64,000 nucleotides of DNA. It comes from Phaeobacter sp. G2. GTDB taxonomy: Bacteria; Pseudomonadota; Alphaproteobacteria; Rhodobacterales; Rhodobacteraceae. Each line of letters opens with the position of its first letter. Positions within the stretch are counted from its first letter, which is position 1. The position numbers and the translations under genes were made by a program. The stretch covers positions 682,001-746,000 of the forward strand of contig CP104100.1 of NCBI GenBank assembly GCA_025163595.1, read 5' to 3'. Under the pieces are notes generated by a model. That model worked only from the letters and a program-made list of their open reading frames with translations, was not told the origin of the DNA and did no database searches. Positions 8,932 through 17,471 of this stretch are shown in pieces.

Positions 8932-9312
8932 ATGGGTAAGGTACAAAATCCCCGCCGCGTGGCAGACAACGAAGCAATGGCGAAAACTCGCATGCTGCGT
9001 ACCTCCCCGCAAAAGCTGAACTTGGTTGCGCAAATGATCCGCGGCAAGAAAGTCGACAAGGCTCTGATCGACCTGACTTTCTCGAACAAGCGCGTGGCGC
9101 AGGACGTGAAGAAATGCCTTCAGTCCGCGATTGCCAATGCTGAAAACAACCACAACCTGGACGTTGACGAGCTGATCGTTGCCGAGGCCTGGGTTGGTAA
9201 GAACATGACCCTCAAGCGTGGTCGTCCACGGGCGCGTGGTCGTTTCGGCAAGATCTTGAAACCGTTCGCTGAGATCACCATCAAGGTGCGTCAAGTTGAG
9301 GAGCAAGCCTAA
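8932..9312 (+). CDS. rplV: 50S ribosomal protein L22
   Basis: A 126-residue L22, whose long hairpin lines the exit tunnel. Visible features are [20 protein letters not shown] near residues 18-37 and the tunnel hairpin region [17 protein letters not shown]. The stop codon shares its last base with the first base of the rpsC start (TAATG), indicating coupled translation. Length is close to other alphaproteobacterial L22 proteins. Confidence 0.98.
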   Translation: MGKVQNPRRVADNEAMAKTRMLRTSPQKLNLVAQMIRGKKVDKALIDLTFSNKRVAQDVKKCLQSAIANAENNHNLDVDELIVAEAWVGKNMTLKRGRPRARGRFGKILKPFAEITIKVRQVEEQA

Positions 9313-10022
9313 TGGGACATAAAGTCAATCCGGTTGGCATGCGCCTGCAGATCAACCGCACCTGGGACAGCCGCTGGTACGCCGACACCAAAGATTTTGG
9401 TGATCTGCTGCTGGAAGACATCAAGCTGCGCGATTTCATCAAGGATGAGTGCAAGCAGGCCGGCATCGCTCGCGTGATCATTGAACGCCCTCACAAGAAA
9501 TGCCGTGTGACAATCCACACTGCACGTCCTGGCGTGATCATCGGCAAAAAAGGCGCTGACATCGAAGTGCTTCGCAAGAAGCTGGCCTCGATGACAGACT
9601 CGGAACTGCACCTCAACATCGTTGAAGTGCGCAAGCCCGAGCTGGACGCGCAGCTGGTTGGTGAGTCCATTGCTCAGCAGCTGGAACGTCGTGTATCCTT
9701 CCGTCGCGCGATGAAGCGTGCCGTACAGTCTGCCATGCGTATGGGCGCCCTGGGTATCCGGGTGAACGTTGCTGGCCGTCTGGGTGGCGCTGAAATCGCC
9801 CGTACCGAATGGTACCGCGAAGGTCGTGTGCCTCTGCACACTCTGCGCGCCGACATCGATTACGCTCACAACGAAGCCATGACACCTTACGGTATCATCG
9901 GGATCAAAACCTGGATCTTCAAAGGCGAGATCATGGAACACGATCCTCAGGCACGTGACCGTAAAGCACAGGAACTCCAGGACGGCCCTGCACCTCGTGG
10001 TGCTGGTGGCGGTCGTCGCTAA
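9312..10022 (+). CDS. rpsC: 30S ribosomal protein S3
   Basis: A 236-residue S3 of the mRNA entry site, where it contributes helicase activity. It begins [18 protein letters not shown]. It contains the KH-domain motif [18 protein letters not shown] and the C-terminal domain with [20 protein letters not shown], ending in the Gly/Arg tail GAGGGRR. It starts on the last base of rplV and is followed by rplP after 11 bases, with a GGAGAG site in the gap. Confidence 0.98.
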   Translation: MGHKVNPVGMRLQINRTWDSRWYADTKDFGDLLLEDIKLRDFIKDECKQAGIARVIIERPHKKCRVTIHTARPGVIIGKKGADIEVLRKKLASMTDSELHLNIVEVRKPELDAQLVGESIAQQLERRVSFRRAMKRAVQSAMRMGALGIRVNVAGRLGGAEIARTEWYREGRVPLHTLRADIDYAHNEAMTPYGIIGIKTWIFKGEIMEHDPQARDRKAQELQDGPAPRGAGGGRR

Positions 10023-10033
10023 GGAGAGAATAG

Positions 10034-10447
10034 ATGCTTCAACCAAAGCGTACCAAATTCCGTAAAATGCACAAAGGCCGGATCAAAGGCGACGCCAAAG
10101 GCGGCTCCGATCTGAACTTTGGCACTTTCGGCCTCAAGGCAACCACACCTGAGCGCGTCACCGCGCGTCAGATCGAAGCTGCCCGTCGTGCCATGACCCG
10201 TCACATGAAACGTCAGGGTCGTGTCTGGATCCGTATCTTCCCAGATACCCCAGTGACCTCCAAGCCCGTCGAAGTTCGTATGGGTAAGGGTAAAGGTTCC
10301 GTGGATTATTGGGCATGCAAGGTCAAACCTGGCCGTGTGATGTTCGAAATCGACGGCGTCAACGAAGAAATCGCCCGTGAGGCCCTGCGCCTGGCCGCGA
10401 TGAAGCTTCCGGTGAAAACCCGCGTCGTGGTTCGCGAAGACTGGTAA
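10034..10447 (+). CDS. rplP: 50S ribosomal protein L16
   Basis: A 137-residue L16, a 50S protein near the A site. It shows the opening [19 protein letters not shown], then FGTFGLKA and the conserved segment [21 protein letters not shown]. It is the last gene of this block. A strong terminator follows within 25 bases, so the usual next genes (rpmC, rpsQ, rplN and so on) are not contiguous and are not in this window. Confidence 0.98.
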   Translation: MLQPKRTKFRKMHKGRIKGDAKGGSDLNFGTFGLKATTPERVTARQIEAARRAMTRHMKRQGRVWIRIFPDTPVTSKPVEVRMGKGKGSVDYWACKVKPGRVMFEIDGVNEEIAREALRLAAMKLPVKTRVVVREDW

Positions 10448-10470
10448 GCCCTGCCTTCGGAAAAAATAGA

Positions 10471-10503
10471 AACCCCCGCCGAGAAATCGGCGGGGGTTTT
10501 TCT
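10471..10503 (+). terminator. Intrinsic terminator after rplP
   Basis: A perfect 12-base stem AACCCCCGCCGA/TCGGCGGGGGTT with a GAAA loop and a T-tract. The rest of the gap to the next gene (10504-10667) shows nothing I can support. Confidence 0.93.
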
Positions 10504-10667
10504 GTTTTAGGCTTACGGTCTCAGCCTCCCAGGGTGGTTTTGACCCGATGACGGCTTGCGGGGGCCGCGCTCCAAAACAGTGGTGGCGGCACCGGCAGAG
10601 AAGCTTTCCAAAAGGGCAAGCCACTTTATCCGGCGCGCTTGGGCTTTGCGGTGGCGCTTGTGGCACG

Positions 10668-11207
10668 TCAGCAGACCACCTGCCTCGCTAGCACGTCAGC
10701 GCGCGGCTTTATGGCGATACGCGGCAGCTCCGTGATTTTGTATCCGAGCGCGGTGTAGGTCTCTCGCATGACTGTGCAGGTTGCTTCAGCTTCGGCGCGG
10801 GACTGCTTGCGCTCGGCATCTTGTTGGAAAATGGCATCCCAGAACGGCGCCAGGAAGACGCGACGGTTGTACCGGGTTGCCTTGGCTGTTGCGGTGACGT
10901 GAGGCGGCACGGTGAGGCCGCAGAGGGTCAGGTAGCCGAGGGTGTCGGGAAGGCCACGGTCAAAGATCACCGGGCCTGTGAGCGCCTGTGCGGTGGAATA
11001 GGCATCCAGATCGCGCTCTAGCATCTTCTGGGCAAAGGCCTGGCGATCCGCCCAGGGAAGGGCATCTCCGCCGCTCTGGACCTCATCGCGAATGATCGCG
11101 CGGCCGGATTCGGGAACTGTGTGAAAGCCGCGGCGGGCGAGCTCGGTGATCAGGCTGGTTTTGCCCGCACCTGGCCCGCCCGTCACGACAAAGAACTTGT
11201 CGCTCAT
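10668..11207 (-). CDS. AAA-type P-loop NTPase
   Basis: A 179-residue ATP-binding protein with Walker A motif GGPGAGKTS at residues 10-18 and a Walker B-like segment GPVIFDRGLPDT. It resembles the small AAA_28 nucleoside-kinase-like ATPases common in Proteobacteria. The FDRGLPDTLGY part and the late REXY-like RETYTALGYKI support this. The start has a GAGGAT site. It is transcribed against the ribosomal genes and lies beside tRNA-Ala. The substrate is unknown. It occupies the place where rpmC would follow rplP. Confidence 0.8.
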   Translation of the reverse strand: MSDKFFVVTGGPGAGKTSLITELARRGFHTVPESGRAIIRDEVQSGGDALPWADRQAFAQKMLERDLDAYSTAQALTGPVIFDRGLPDTLGYLTLCGLTVPPHVTATAKATRYNRRVFLAPFWDAIFQQDAERKQSRAEAEATCTVMRETYTALGYKITELPRIAIKPRADVLARQVVC

Positions 11208-11374
11208 GGGCTATCCTCGGGTGTGACAGGGGAAAGGCTGCGACGGGATCAACACGCCGAAGGGCACGAATCGAAGCAGCATGAATTTTGCAGGAAAAAC
11301 AGCACCCGTCTGCACGGCAGATGCAAATGCTCTGAAGCGGCGGCGAGACTTGTCTGATGCTTGTAAGAGTGATT

Positions 11375-11450
11375 TGGTGGAGCCTAGGAGGATCGAACTC
11401 CTGACCTCCTGCATGCCATGCAGGCGCTCTCCCAGCTGAGCTAAGGCCCC
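11375..11450 (-). tRNA. tRNA-Ala (anticodon GGC)
   Basis: Read on the minus strand the gene begins GGGGCCTTAGCTCAGCTGGG. It has acceptor stem GGGGCCT/AGGCTCC (one G-U pair), a D arm AGCTC...GAGC, an anticodon stem CCTGC/GCAGG with loop ATGGCAT (anticodon GGC), a T arm with GTTCGATCC, and discriminator A. CCA is encoded at the 3' end. All cloverleaf elements are present. Confidence 0.95.
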
Positions 11451-11596
11451 AAATCACACCGTTAGAACATCCTGGCCATTTGGCCGCTCCGTCTTGCGGT
11501 GTGAGGGTGATTTAAGGGACGATGCAGCAGGCCGCAAGTGGAAAATGCACCATCGTCGAGAGTTTTTTTGCCGGGCGCCCCTGCAGGTGTTTTGCA

Positions 11597-11650
11597 AGGC
11601 TGCCTGCATTTGCTCACTTGGATCCCCAGGCAGCCTACTGGCTGCTTGGG
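11597..11650. other. Mutually exclusive hairpins between tRNA-Ala and the FYDLN gene
   Basis: The segment CAGGCAGCC at 11627-11635 can pair with upstream AGGCTGCCTG (11597-11606, perfect 10-base inverted repeat). Alternatively it can pair with downstream GGCTGCTTGGG (11640-11650, stem of 11 with a TACT loop). The two stems cannot form together. The layout looks like a conformational switch, but no regulated target is evident. Confidence 0.4.
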
Positions 11651-11653
11651 AGA

Positions 11654-11673
11654 GCAAAATCACATCAGGTGAT
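11654..11673 (-). terminator. Weak terminator-like hairpin after the FYDLN gene
   Basis: On the minus strand, two bases past the stop codon, ATCAC and GTGAT form a short stem around five bases, followed by TTTT. The stem is short, so activity is uncertain. Confidence 0.35.
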
Positions 11674-11674
11674 C

Positions 11675-12004
11675 TTAGGAATCGTCGTCTTCTGAGGCGA
11701 CGTCCGCGATCTCTTCGAGAGGCACGGTATCGGAATCATCGTCATCATCGTCCAGAACATCATCGCCCAGATCCAGATCGACATCTTCGTCATCTTCCAG
11801 AACGTCTGTATCATCCGCGTCGTTTTCTTTTGCCTTGGCGCTGGCAGCATCTGCGGCGTCAGCTTCGATCATCCGGCTTTTGCCAGTGCTCAGCTCGACA
11901 ACTTCGCCCGTGTAGGGGCTGACGATCGGGTTTTTATTCAGGTCATAAAACCGTTTGCCGGTGGTTGGGCAGACGCGCTTTACGCCCCATTCTTCGTTGG
12001 GCAT
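11675..12004 (-). CDS. TIGR02300 family protein (FYDLN acid domain)
   Basis: A 109-residue small acidic protein. The N-terminal half has the family signature: WGVKRVCPTTGKRFYDLNK, a PIVSPYTGE segment, and a cysteine that may bind metal with partners outside the chain. The C-terminal half, from about residue 60, is almost entirely Asp/Glu (EDDEDVDLDLGDDVLDDDDDD) and probably disordered. The family is widespread in alphaproteobacteria and its function is not established. An AAGGGGA site precedes the ATG. Confidence 0.9.
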   Translation of the reverse strand: MPNEEWGVKRVCPTTGKRFYDLNKNPIVSPYTGEVVELSTGKSRMIEADAADAASAKAKENDADDTDVLEDDEDVDLDLGDDVLDDDDDDSDTVPLEEIADVASEDDDS

Positions 12005-12104
12005 GTGGGTCCCCTTGATTTACTGGTGAGTCGTATCGACGATTCAGTTGCCTTGCCATATGAGGTGAGCACTGTCAAAGCCTTTGCCGTGAAGGGGCGC
12101 CGCC

Positions 12105-12788
12105 ATGAGCGCATATCACCTGCCAGGAAACCCGCCGGTTCCTCTTGTCCTGCGCCGCTCAGCGCGGGCCAAGCGCATCAGTCTGCGGATTTCTGCCCTG
12201 GATAGCAGGGTGACCCTGACACTGCCCAGCCGTGTGCCAGCCCGCGAGGCTCTGGACTTTGCCGCCGAAAAAGAAGACTGGATCCGCGCCCACCTGGCGC
12301 GCCACCCAGAGGTGGTTGAGGTGGGCTTTGGGACCCTGCTTCCCGTTGAGGGGCAGCAGCGGCAGGTTGTGGCCGGTGGCAAACGCGGTGTGCGGCTGGA
12401 GCCGGAGGCGGTTGTGGTCGGCGGCGATAACCCGGCCAGGTCGATTGAACGCTACCTCAAGGAACTGGCACGGGACCGGTTGGCGGCGGCGTCGGACCAC
12501 TATGCCGCCCAGGTGGGGCGGTCCTACGGTAAGCTGAGCCTGCGGGACACCCGTTCGCGCTGGGGGTCTTGCTCTTCTGCCGGGACATTGATGTATTCCT
12601 GGCGCCTGATCCTGGCCCCGTCCGAGGTGCTGTCCTACGTGGCGGCGCATGAGGTGGCGCATCTGGTCGAGATGAACCACTCTGCGGATTTCTGGGCTGT
12701 GGTGGCGCAGCTCTATGGTGATAGCGCCGCGCCGCGCCAGTGGCTGCGGAGCGAGGGGGCTGGATTGCACCGCTATCGGTTTGGCTAG
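12105..12788 (+). CDS. YgjP/SprT-like zinc metallopeptidase family protein
   Basis: A 227-residue protein of the YgjP (DUF45, M48-like) family. The zinc motif HEVAH at residues 182-186 is followed by MNHSADFW, giving the HExxH...H arrangement. The upstream motif RSRWGSCSSAGTLMYSWRL is the family hallmark. E. coli YgjP has been linked to nucleotide (UTP) pyrophosphatase activity, so a protease role should not be assumed. No signal peptide is seen, so it is likely cytosolic. An AAGGGG site precedes the start. Confidence 0.85.
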   Translation: MSAYHLPGNPPVPLVLRRSARAKRISLRISALDSRVTLTLPSRVPAREALDFAAEKEDWIRAHLARHPEVVEVGFGTLLPVEGQQRQVVAGGKRGVRLEPEAVVVGGDNPARSIERYLKELARDRLAAASDHYAAQVGRSYGKLSLRDTRSRWGSCSSAGTLMYSWRLILAPSEVLSYVAAHEVAHLVEMNHSADFWAVVAQLYGDSAAPRQWLRSEGAGLHRYRFG

Positions 12789-12847
12789 CGTCAGAGGCGC
12801 CAATTTCGATAGCACGGCGTATTCGGAGGTTGACCAGGGGCTGATTT

Positions 12848-13531
12848 GTGATCACAGCATGGGCGATGTCCATTTCTGCCAAACCCACCGCTTCATCTAC
12901 CTCAGATACCACGGCTTCGGCGCATGACCGGGTTTACCGGGCGTTGCGGGCGCGGATCATGTATGGCGATATCGCCCCCGGCGAGGCCCTGACCCTGCGC
13001 GGCATTGGTCGCGAATACGGGGTGTCGATGACGCCTGCGCGCGAATCCCTGCGCCGCCTGGTGGCCGAGGGCGCCTTGTCGCTGTCTTCCTCCGGGCGGG
13101 TCACAACGCCCGAGCTGAGCAACGAACGGATAGAGGAGCTGGCCGCCCTGCGGGCGTTGTTGGAGGTAGAGCTGTCCAGCCGCGCCCTGCCACGGGCGCA
13201 TATGGCGCTGATTGACCGGCTGCACAGCATCAATGTCACCATCGCCGAGATGGTCTCCAAACGCGATGCGGTTGGCTATATCCGCAGCAACCTGGAATTT
13301 CACCGCACACTCTATCTGCGGGCACAGGCCCCGGCGATGCTGGCCATGGCTGAAACCGTCTGGCTGCAGCTGGGGCCGACGATGCGGGCGCTTTATGGGC
13401 GTCTACGGCGTACCGACCCGCCGCAAAACCACCGTCTGATCATCGCCGCGCTCAAGGCGGGGGATGAACCGGGCCTGCGTCTGGCGGTGCGGTCTGACGT
13501 GACACAGGGTTTGCGGTTGCTGGTGGTTTAA
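12848..13531 (+). CDS. GntR-family transcriptional regulator (FadR/FCD type)
   Basis: A 227-residue regulator. A winged helix-turn-helix spans about residues 27-90 (RVYRALRARIMYGDIAPGEAL and the recognition part GVSMTPARESLRRLV). It is followed by an all-helical FCD effector domain (ALRALLEVELSSRAL, NLEFHRTLYLRAQ, RLRRTDPPQNHR). The His residues of the FCD part may hold a metal and a carboxylate ligand. Start is GTG with AGGGG 7 bases ahead; ATG at 12866 is an alternative. No target gene is adjacent in the same operon, so its regulon cannot be read from context. Confidence 0.88.
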   Translation: MITAWAMSISAKPTASSTSDTTASAHDRVYRALRARIMYGDIAPGEALTLRGIGREYGVSMTPARESLRRLVAEGALSLSSSGRVTTPELSNERIEELAALRALLEVELSSRALPRAHMALIDRLHSINVTIAEMVSKRDAVGYIRSNLEFHRTLYLRAQAPAMLAMAETVWLQLGPTMRALYGRLRRTDPPQNHRLIIAALKAGDEPGLRLAVRSDVTQGLRLLVV

Positions 13532-13547
13532 GCCCCCCCTGAAAAGC

Positions 13548-13576
13548 AAAACCCCAGCTGCAACAGCTGGGGTTTT
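13548..13576. terminator. Bidirectional terminator between the GntR gene and accA
   Basis: A perfect 13-base stem AAAACCCCAGCTG/CAGCTGGGGTTTT around CAA. A/T tracts on both sides serve the two convergent genes. Confidence 0.9.
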
Positions 13577-13606
13577 GTATTTTATGACAGGGGGCTTTGA
13601 AACCGT

Positions 13607-14569
13607 TTAGGCGGCGAGGCCCTTGGAGCCGATGTCGAGGAACTTTTGACGGCGGTCCTTGATCAGCTCGGCGCCGTCTTTGTCTTTCAGCTCATCCAGC
13701 ATATCCTGAATGGCGGTGGCCACGGATGCCATGGCCGCCTTGGCGTCGCGATGGGCGCCGCCAAGCGGTTCGGGGATAATCCGGTCGATCACCGCCAGCT
13801 CGCGCAGGTTTTGCGCCGTCAGACGCAGGGCCTCGGCGGCCTCGCGCATTTTTTCGGCGTCTTTCCACAGGATCGAGGCACAGCCTTCGGGGGAAATCAC
13901 CGAATAGACCGCATGTTCCAGCATCGCCACGCGGTTGGCGGTGGCAAAGGCAACCGCGCCACCAGAACCGCCTTCACCGATGATGACGGAAATGACCGGC
14001 ACGCCGATCTTCAGGCTCATCTCGGTAGAACGGGCAATGGCTTCGGATTGGCCGCGTTCCTCGGCGCCTTTGCCGGGATAGGCGCCCGTGGTGTCGACCA
14101 GTGTTACCACCGGCAGGCCAAACCGCCCGGCCATTTCCATCAGGCGCACGGCTTTGCGATAGCCTTCGGGGCGGGCCATGCCAAAGTTATGCAGGATGCG
14201 GGCCTTGGTGTTGGAGCCCTTTTCATGGCCGATCACCATCACCGGCTGGTCGTTGAACCGTGCCAGCCCGCCCATCACTGCGAGGTCATCGGCAAAATTG
14301 CGATCCCCTGCCAGCGGGGTGTATTCGGTGAACAGCGCGTCGATGTAGTCGCGGCAATGGGGCCGCTCCGGGTGCCGTGCCACCTGACATTTGCGCCAGG
14401 GGGTGAGCTCCTTGTAGAGATCTTTCAGCAGCTGCTCGGCCTTGGCGTCCAGCGCCGCGGCCTCGTCGGCGATGTCCATCTCTTCGTTGGCCCGTGCCAG
14501 GGCGCGGAGTTCTTCTGCTTTGCCTTCGATTTCGGCCAGCGGTTTTTCAAATTCCAGGTACTGAGTCAT
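13607..14569 (-). CDS. accA: Acetyl-CoA carboxylase carboxyltransferase subunit alpha
   Basis: AccA with AccD transfers the carboxyl group from biotin-carboxyl carrier to acetyl-CoA, giving malonyl-CoA for fatty acid synthesis. The 320-residue protein begins [17 protein letters not shown], placed by a GAGGCG site. The longer frame upstream is not supported. The core shows [17 protein letters not shown], the oxyanion-region [18 protein letters not shown], and [17 protein letters not shown]. Length matches the family. It is a single gene here; accD and accBC are elsewhere. Confidence 0.97.
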   Translation of the reverse strand: MTQYLEFEKPLAEIEGKAEELRALARANEEMDIADEAAALDAKAEQLLKDLYKELTPWRKCQVARHPERPHCRDYIDALFTEYTPLAGDRNFADDLAVMGGLARFNDQPVMVIGHEKGSNTKARILHNFGMARPEGYRKAVRLMEMAGRFGLPVVTLVDTTGAYPGKGAEERGQSEAIARSTEMSLKIGVPVISVIIGEGGSGGAVAFATANRVAMLEHAVYSVISPEGCASILWKDAEKMREAAEALRLTAQNLRELAVIDRIIPEPLGGAHRDAKAAMASVATAIQDMLDELKDKDGAELIKDRRQKFLDIGSKGLAA

Positions 14570-14777
14570 ATCGCCTCGCTCACGCGGTTTTGCCGTATAT
14601 GGCCTTCTGTGCGCCCAGATGCAACTCTGTGGCTTGCCTCGGGTCAACCAAATTCCCAATAGTCTGGTTTCCGGTGTGGAAAATCAAAGCAGCAATGGCA
14701 GTGGCACTGATCAGCAAGATTTGTGAATCCGCTTCGTGGCAGATCTGAACAGGCCAGAGAGAAGGAGCCCAACAGCA

Positions 14778-15611
14778 ATGTCTGCCCCCTATGAAAAGCG
14801 CATCCTGCGTGTCCTCGACTACATTCACGATAACCCTGCCGGGGACCTGTCGCTGGATCAGTTGGCGGATGTCGCGGCGATGTCGCGCTTTCACTGGCAC
14901 CGCGTCTTTCATGCGGTGACCGGCGAGACCTGCGCCCAAGCGGTGCGTCGCATTCGTCTACATCGTGCCGCCAGCGCATTGGTGATGACGGACGATGCTG
15001 TTGCGCGGATCTCGCGTTCAGTTGGCTATGCCAATCAGGGCTCCTTTAATCGGGCGTTCACCGAGGCCTATGGCGCAAGCCCTGCGGCCTTTCGCAAAGC
15101 GGGGTGCCATGTGCCCTCGCGCCCTGATTTCAAAACCGGAGTCTATCCCATGTATCCTGTTACCCTGCGCCAAGAACCCGCCCGCCGTCTGATCGGCTTG
15201 GCTCATAGTGGCGACTACCACCTGATTGGCAAAAAGTTCGAAGCTTTTGGCACGCTTTGTGAAACCCGTAATCTCTGGCCGCATCTGGGGGCCATGGCGG
15301 CAATTTATTACGATGATCCAGACAGTGTTCCCGCCGCAGATCTGCGCAGCTATGCGGGGAGCGAGTTTTTTGGAGCCGAAACCCCGGAGGGCATGGAAGA
15401 GCGGCATCTGGCAGGGGGCAAGGTGGCGGTGTTGACCTATAAAGGCCCCTATGCCGGTATTTCGGCGGCCTATCACAGTCTGTTTGGCAACTGGCTGCCT
15501 GGGTCAGGCGAAGAGCCCGCAGAGGCGCCTTGCTATGAGCTTTATCTTAACAATCCCCGCGAGGTGGCACCGGAGGAGTTGTTGACCGAAATCTGCCTGC
15601 CTTTGAGGTAA
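14778..15611 (+). CDS. AraC-family transcriptional regulator with GyrI-like effector domain
   Basis: A 277-residue protein. An N-terminal AraC helix-turn-helix pair (about residues 8-105: LSLDQLADVAAMSRFHWHR, then ARISRSVGYANQGSFNRAF) is followed by a GyrI-like small-molecule-binding domain (from VTLRQEPARRLIGLAHSGDY to YELYLNNP). This is the Rob/SbmC-like architecture, often tied to drug or stress responses. The start at 14778 has AGGAG 10 bases upstream; an earlier ATG at 14736 lacks one. It stands alone, divergent from accA. Confidence 0.9.
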   Translation: MSAPYEKRILRVLDYIHDNPAGDLSLDQLADVAAMSRFHWHRVFHAVTGETCAQAVRRIRLHRAASALVMTDDAVARISRSVGYANQGSFNRAFTEAYGASPAAFRKAGCHVPSRPDFKTGVYPMYPVTLRQEPARRLIGLAHSGDYHLIGKKFEAFGTLCETRNLWPHLGAMAAIYYDDPDSVPAADLRSYAGSEFFGAETPEGMEERHLAGGKVAVLTYKGPYAGISAAYHSLFGNWLPGSGEEPAEAPCYELYLNNPREVAPEELLTEICLPLR

Positions 15612-15649
15612 GATCTGTTACCTGTTTGGGCGACAGGGTCTGGCCGCCG

Positions 15650-16246
15650 TCACTGCGGCCAGATCACCGGATAGAGCGAGGCCACCAAAAGCGCGGCCAT
15701 CAGCCAGTTGAACTGGGTCAGGCGCTGCGGATTGGTGAGAAAACGCGCCATTTGCTGTCCCAAAATGGTCCAGGAGCCAACCGAGGGGAGGTTGATGGCG
15801 CCAAACACTGCCCCGACCAGAAAGATCGCCCAGAGCGTTTGATCCGGGGTGTAGACGCTGATCGCGGTAAGGGCCATGGCCCAGGCCTTTGGGTTGACCC
15901 ATTGAAAAGCCGCCGCCTGCAGGAATGTCATCGGCGTGCCACCGCTCCCCGAAGCTTCTGCCGGGCCGGCATTGGCGATCTTCCAGGCGAGGTAGAGCAG
16001 GTAGAGCACCGAGGCCACTTTCAGCACCGTGTAGCTGATTGGGAAGGCATCAAAGACCTGCACCAAGCCTGCGCCAACCAGCACCACCATAAAGACAAAG
16101 CCAAGCGCCACCCCCAGCATATGCGGAATGGTGCGGCGAAAGCCAAAATTGGCGCCCGAGGCCATCAACATCAGATTGTTGGGGCCAGGAGTGATTGAGG
16201 AAACAAAGGCAAAAAGCGCGAGGGCGAGGAAGAGGTCATATGTCAT
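15650..16246 (-). CDS. LysE/RhtB-family amino acid exporter
   Basis: A 198-residue inner-membrane protein with about six hydrophobic segments. The family motif near the N-terminus is SITPGPNNLMLMASGANFG, and the fourth segment carries FQWVNPKAWAMAL. These transporters export amino acids or related compounds. It is divergent from an Lrp/AsnC regulator whose start is 72 bases away. This is the usual arrangement for a regulator controlling its exporter, so an amino-acid effector is likely. Confidence 0.92.
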   Translation of the reverse strand: MTYDLFLALALFAFVSSITPGPNNLMLMASGANFGFRRTIPHMLGVALGFVFMVVLVGAGLVQVFDAFPISYTVLKVASVLYLLYLAWKIANAGPAEASGSGGTPMTFLQAAAFQWVNPKAWAMALTAISVYTPDQTLWAIFLVGAVFGAINLPSVGSWTILGQQMARFLTNPQRLTQFNWLMAALLVASLYPVIWPQ

Positions 16247-16318
16247 TTGGTGAAAGTGACGCGTTTTGCCCGGAATGAAATTGCGTTTTTGTGCGCTCTG
16301 TGTCTATTTTTGCAATGA

Positions 16319-16771
16319 ATGGCTAAGAATGATCGCATAAACCAGCAGATATTGCAGGAGCTGTCACGCGATGGTCGGATCAGCAATCTGGAGCTGGCCG
16401 ATCGGGTTGGGTTGTCTCCCTCTGCCTGTCTGCGCCGGGTGCAGGATCTGGAGCAGGCAGGGGTGATCACCGGCTACCGGGCGGTGCTGGATCGCGACGC
16501 CATGGGGGTGGGGTTTGTCACCTATATCGGCGTCGGTTTGGGGGAGCACACCAAAGAGGCGCAACAGGCCTTTGAACGGGCCATGGATGAAGCACCCGAG
16601 GTGGTGGAATGCCACAATATCACCGGCACCATCGAATATCTGTTGCGGGTCGAATGCGCTGATCTATCCAGCTACAAACGGTTTCACACGGATATTCTGG
16701 GCACCTCGCCCTATGTCACAGCGATCACCACCTATGTTGTCATGGGCTCGCCCAAGGACATGCGCGCTTAG
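16319..16771 (+). CDS. Lrp/AsnC-family transcriptional regulator
   Basis: A 150-residue feast/famine regulator. It has an N-terminal helix-turn-helix (INQQILQELSRDGRISNLEL, LSPSACLRRVQDLEQAG) and a C-terminal RAM ligand-binding domain (VVECHNITGTIEYLLRV). It probably controls the divergent LysE exporter and itself from the shared 72-base gap. Its last four bases overlap the end of the convergent racemase-like gene. A second, related Lrp regulator lies at 42281. Confidence 0.93.
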   Translation: MAKNDRINQQILQELSRDGRISNLELADRVGLSPSACLRRVQDLEQAGVITGYRAVLDRDAMGVGFVTYIGVGLGEHTKEAQQAFERAMDEAPEVVECHNITGTIEYLLRVECADLSSYKRFHTDILGTSPYVTAITTYVVMGSPKDMRA

Positions 16772-17373
16772 GCGTTCGCCAGCAGGGCGCGTGCTGCGAT
16801 CTCGGGCGATGCCAGCACCGGCACGTCACTGTCGATATATTGGGCCGCCCCCGCCATGGAGGCCTGCGCGAGCACCACGCATTTGGTATCGGACACCAGG
16901 GTCAGCGATGTTGTGATCCACTCGGCGATTTGCCTATGAAACCTGTCGCTTTCTCCGTCCGCGAAGTGATGCCACAGGCCTGTCAGCGGTAGGCTGCGGA
17001 TTTCGGGGCTTATGCCCTGGTCCAGGAACGCACGCTCCAATAGCGCGGTGGAGGGCGCGAGAGTGGTTTCCAGGCAGTAGGCCAGCATCACCGGGCCGCC
17101 GATTTCGGCAGCCTTTTGCATCATTGGCCAGTCTATGCGGGTGGCACCTGCGTCTTCGGCCACCGCGCCGATGGTGGTGCAGGTGCACAGGCTTGCCCCC
17201 GGTGCAGCCTTGATGGCCTGGGTGATCTCCTGTCTCAGGTCTGTATCCATGCCGCCCTGGGCACGCTCCAGCCAGTCCGGGCGCACCACATGGGTCAGGT
17301 CTGCCTTTGGGGCCAGACGGTCAAAGGTCGCTACGTGCACATCGGCGGTGTGAAACAGGGTGAGTGCGGTCAA
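16768..17373 (-). CDS. Asp/Glu racemase-superfamily protein, second catalytic cysteine missing
   Basis: A 201-residue protein with the fold and length of the Asp/Glu/hydantoin racemase superfamily. The first catalytic region is present as SLCTCTTIGAVAEDAG (Cys63 and Cys65). At the place of the second catalytic cysteine it has VVLAQASMAGA (about residues 166-176) instead of a Gly-Cys-Thr type motif. A two-base racemisation mechanism is therefore doubtful. It could be an isomerase or lyase using one cysteine, or a non-catalytic relative. It is convergent with the Lrp gene and upstream of the minus-strand hairpin at 17394-17418. Confidence 0.75.
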   Translation of the reverse strand: MTALTLFHTADVHVATFDRLAPKADLTHVVRPDWLERAQGGMDTDLRQEITQAIKAAPGASLCTCTTIGAVAEDAGATRIDWPMMQKAAEIGGPVMLAYCLETTLAPSTALLERAFLDQGISPEIRSLPLTGLWHHFADGESDRFHRQIAEWITTSLTLVSDTKCVVLAQASMAGAAQYIDSDVPVLASPEIAARALLANA

Positions 17374-17393
17374 GGGGCGCCTCCAAACGGAAT

Positions 17394-17418
17394 AAGGAGC
17401 GCCGGATTGGCGCTCCTT
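17394..17418 (-). terminator. Terminator-like hairpin after mcl1
   Basis: A perfect 10-base stem AAGGAGCGCC/GGCGCTCCTT with a five-base loop, between mcl1 and the racemase-like gene on the minus strand. The T-tract is short, so termination may be partial and allow read-through. Confidence 0.55.
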
Positions 17419-17471
17419 TCACTCTAGTCACATATCAGACGTCGTCGATAGGGTTAGCCCTTGCGATAGGA

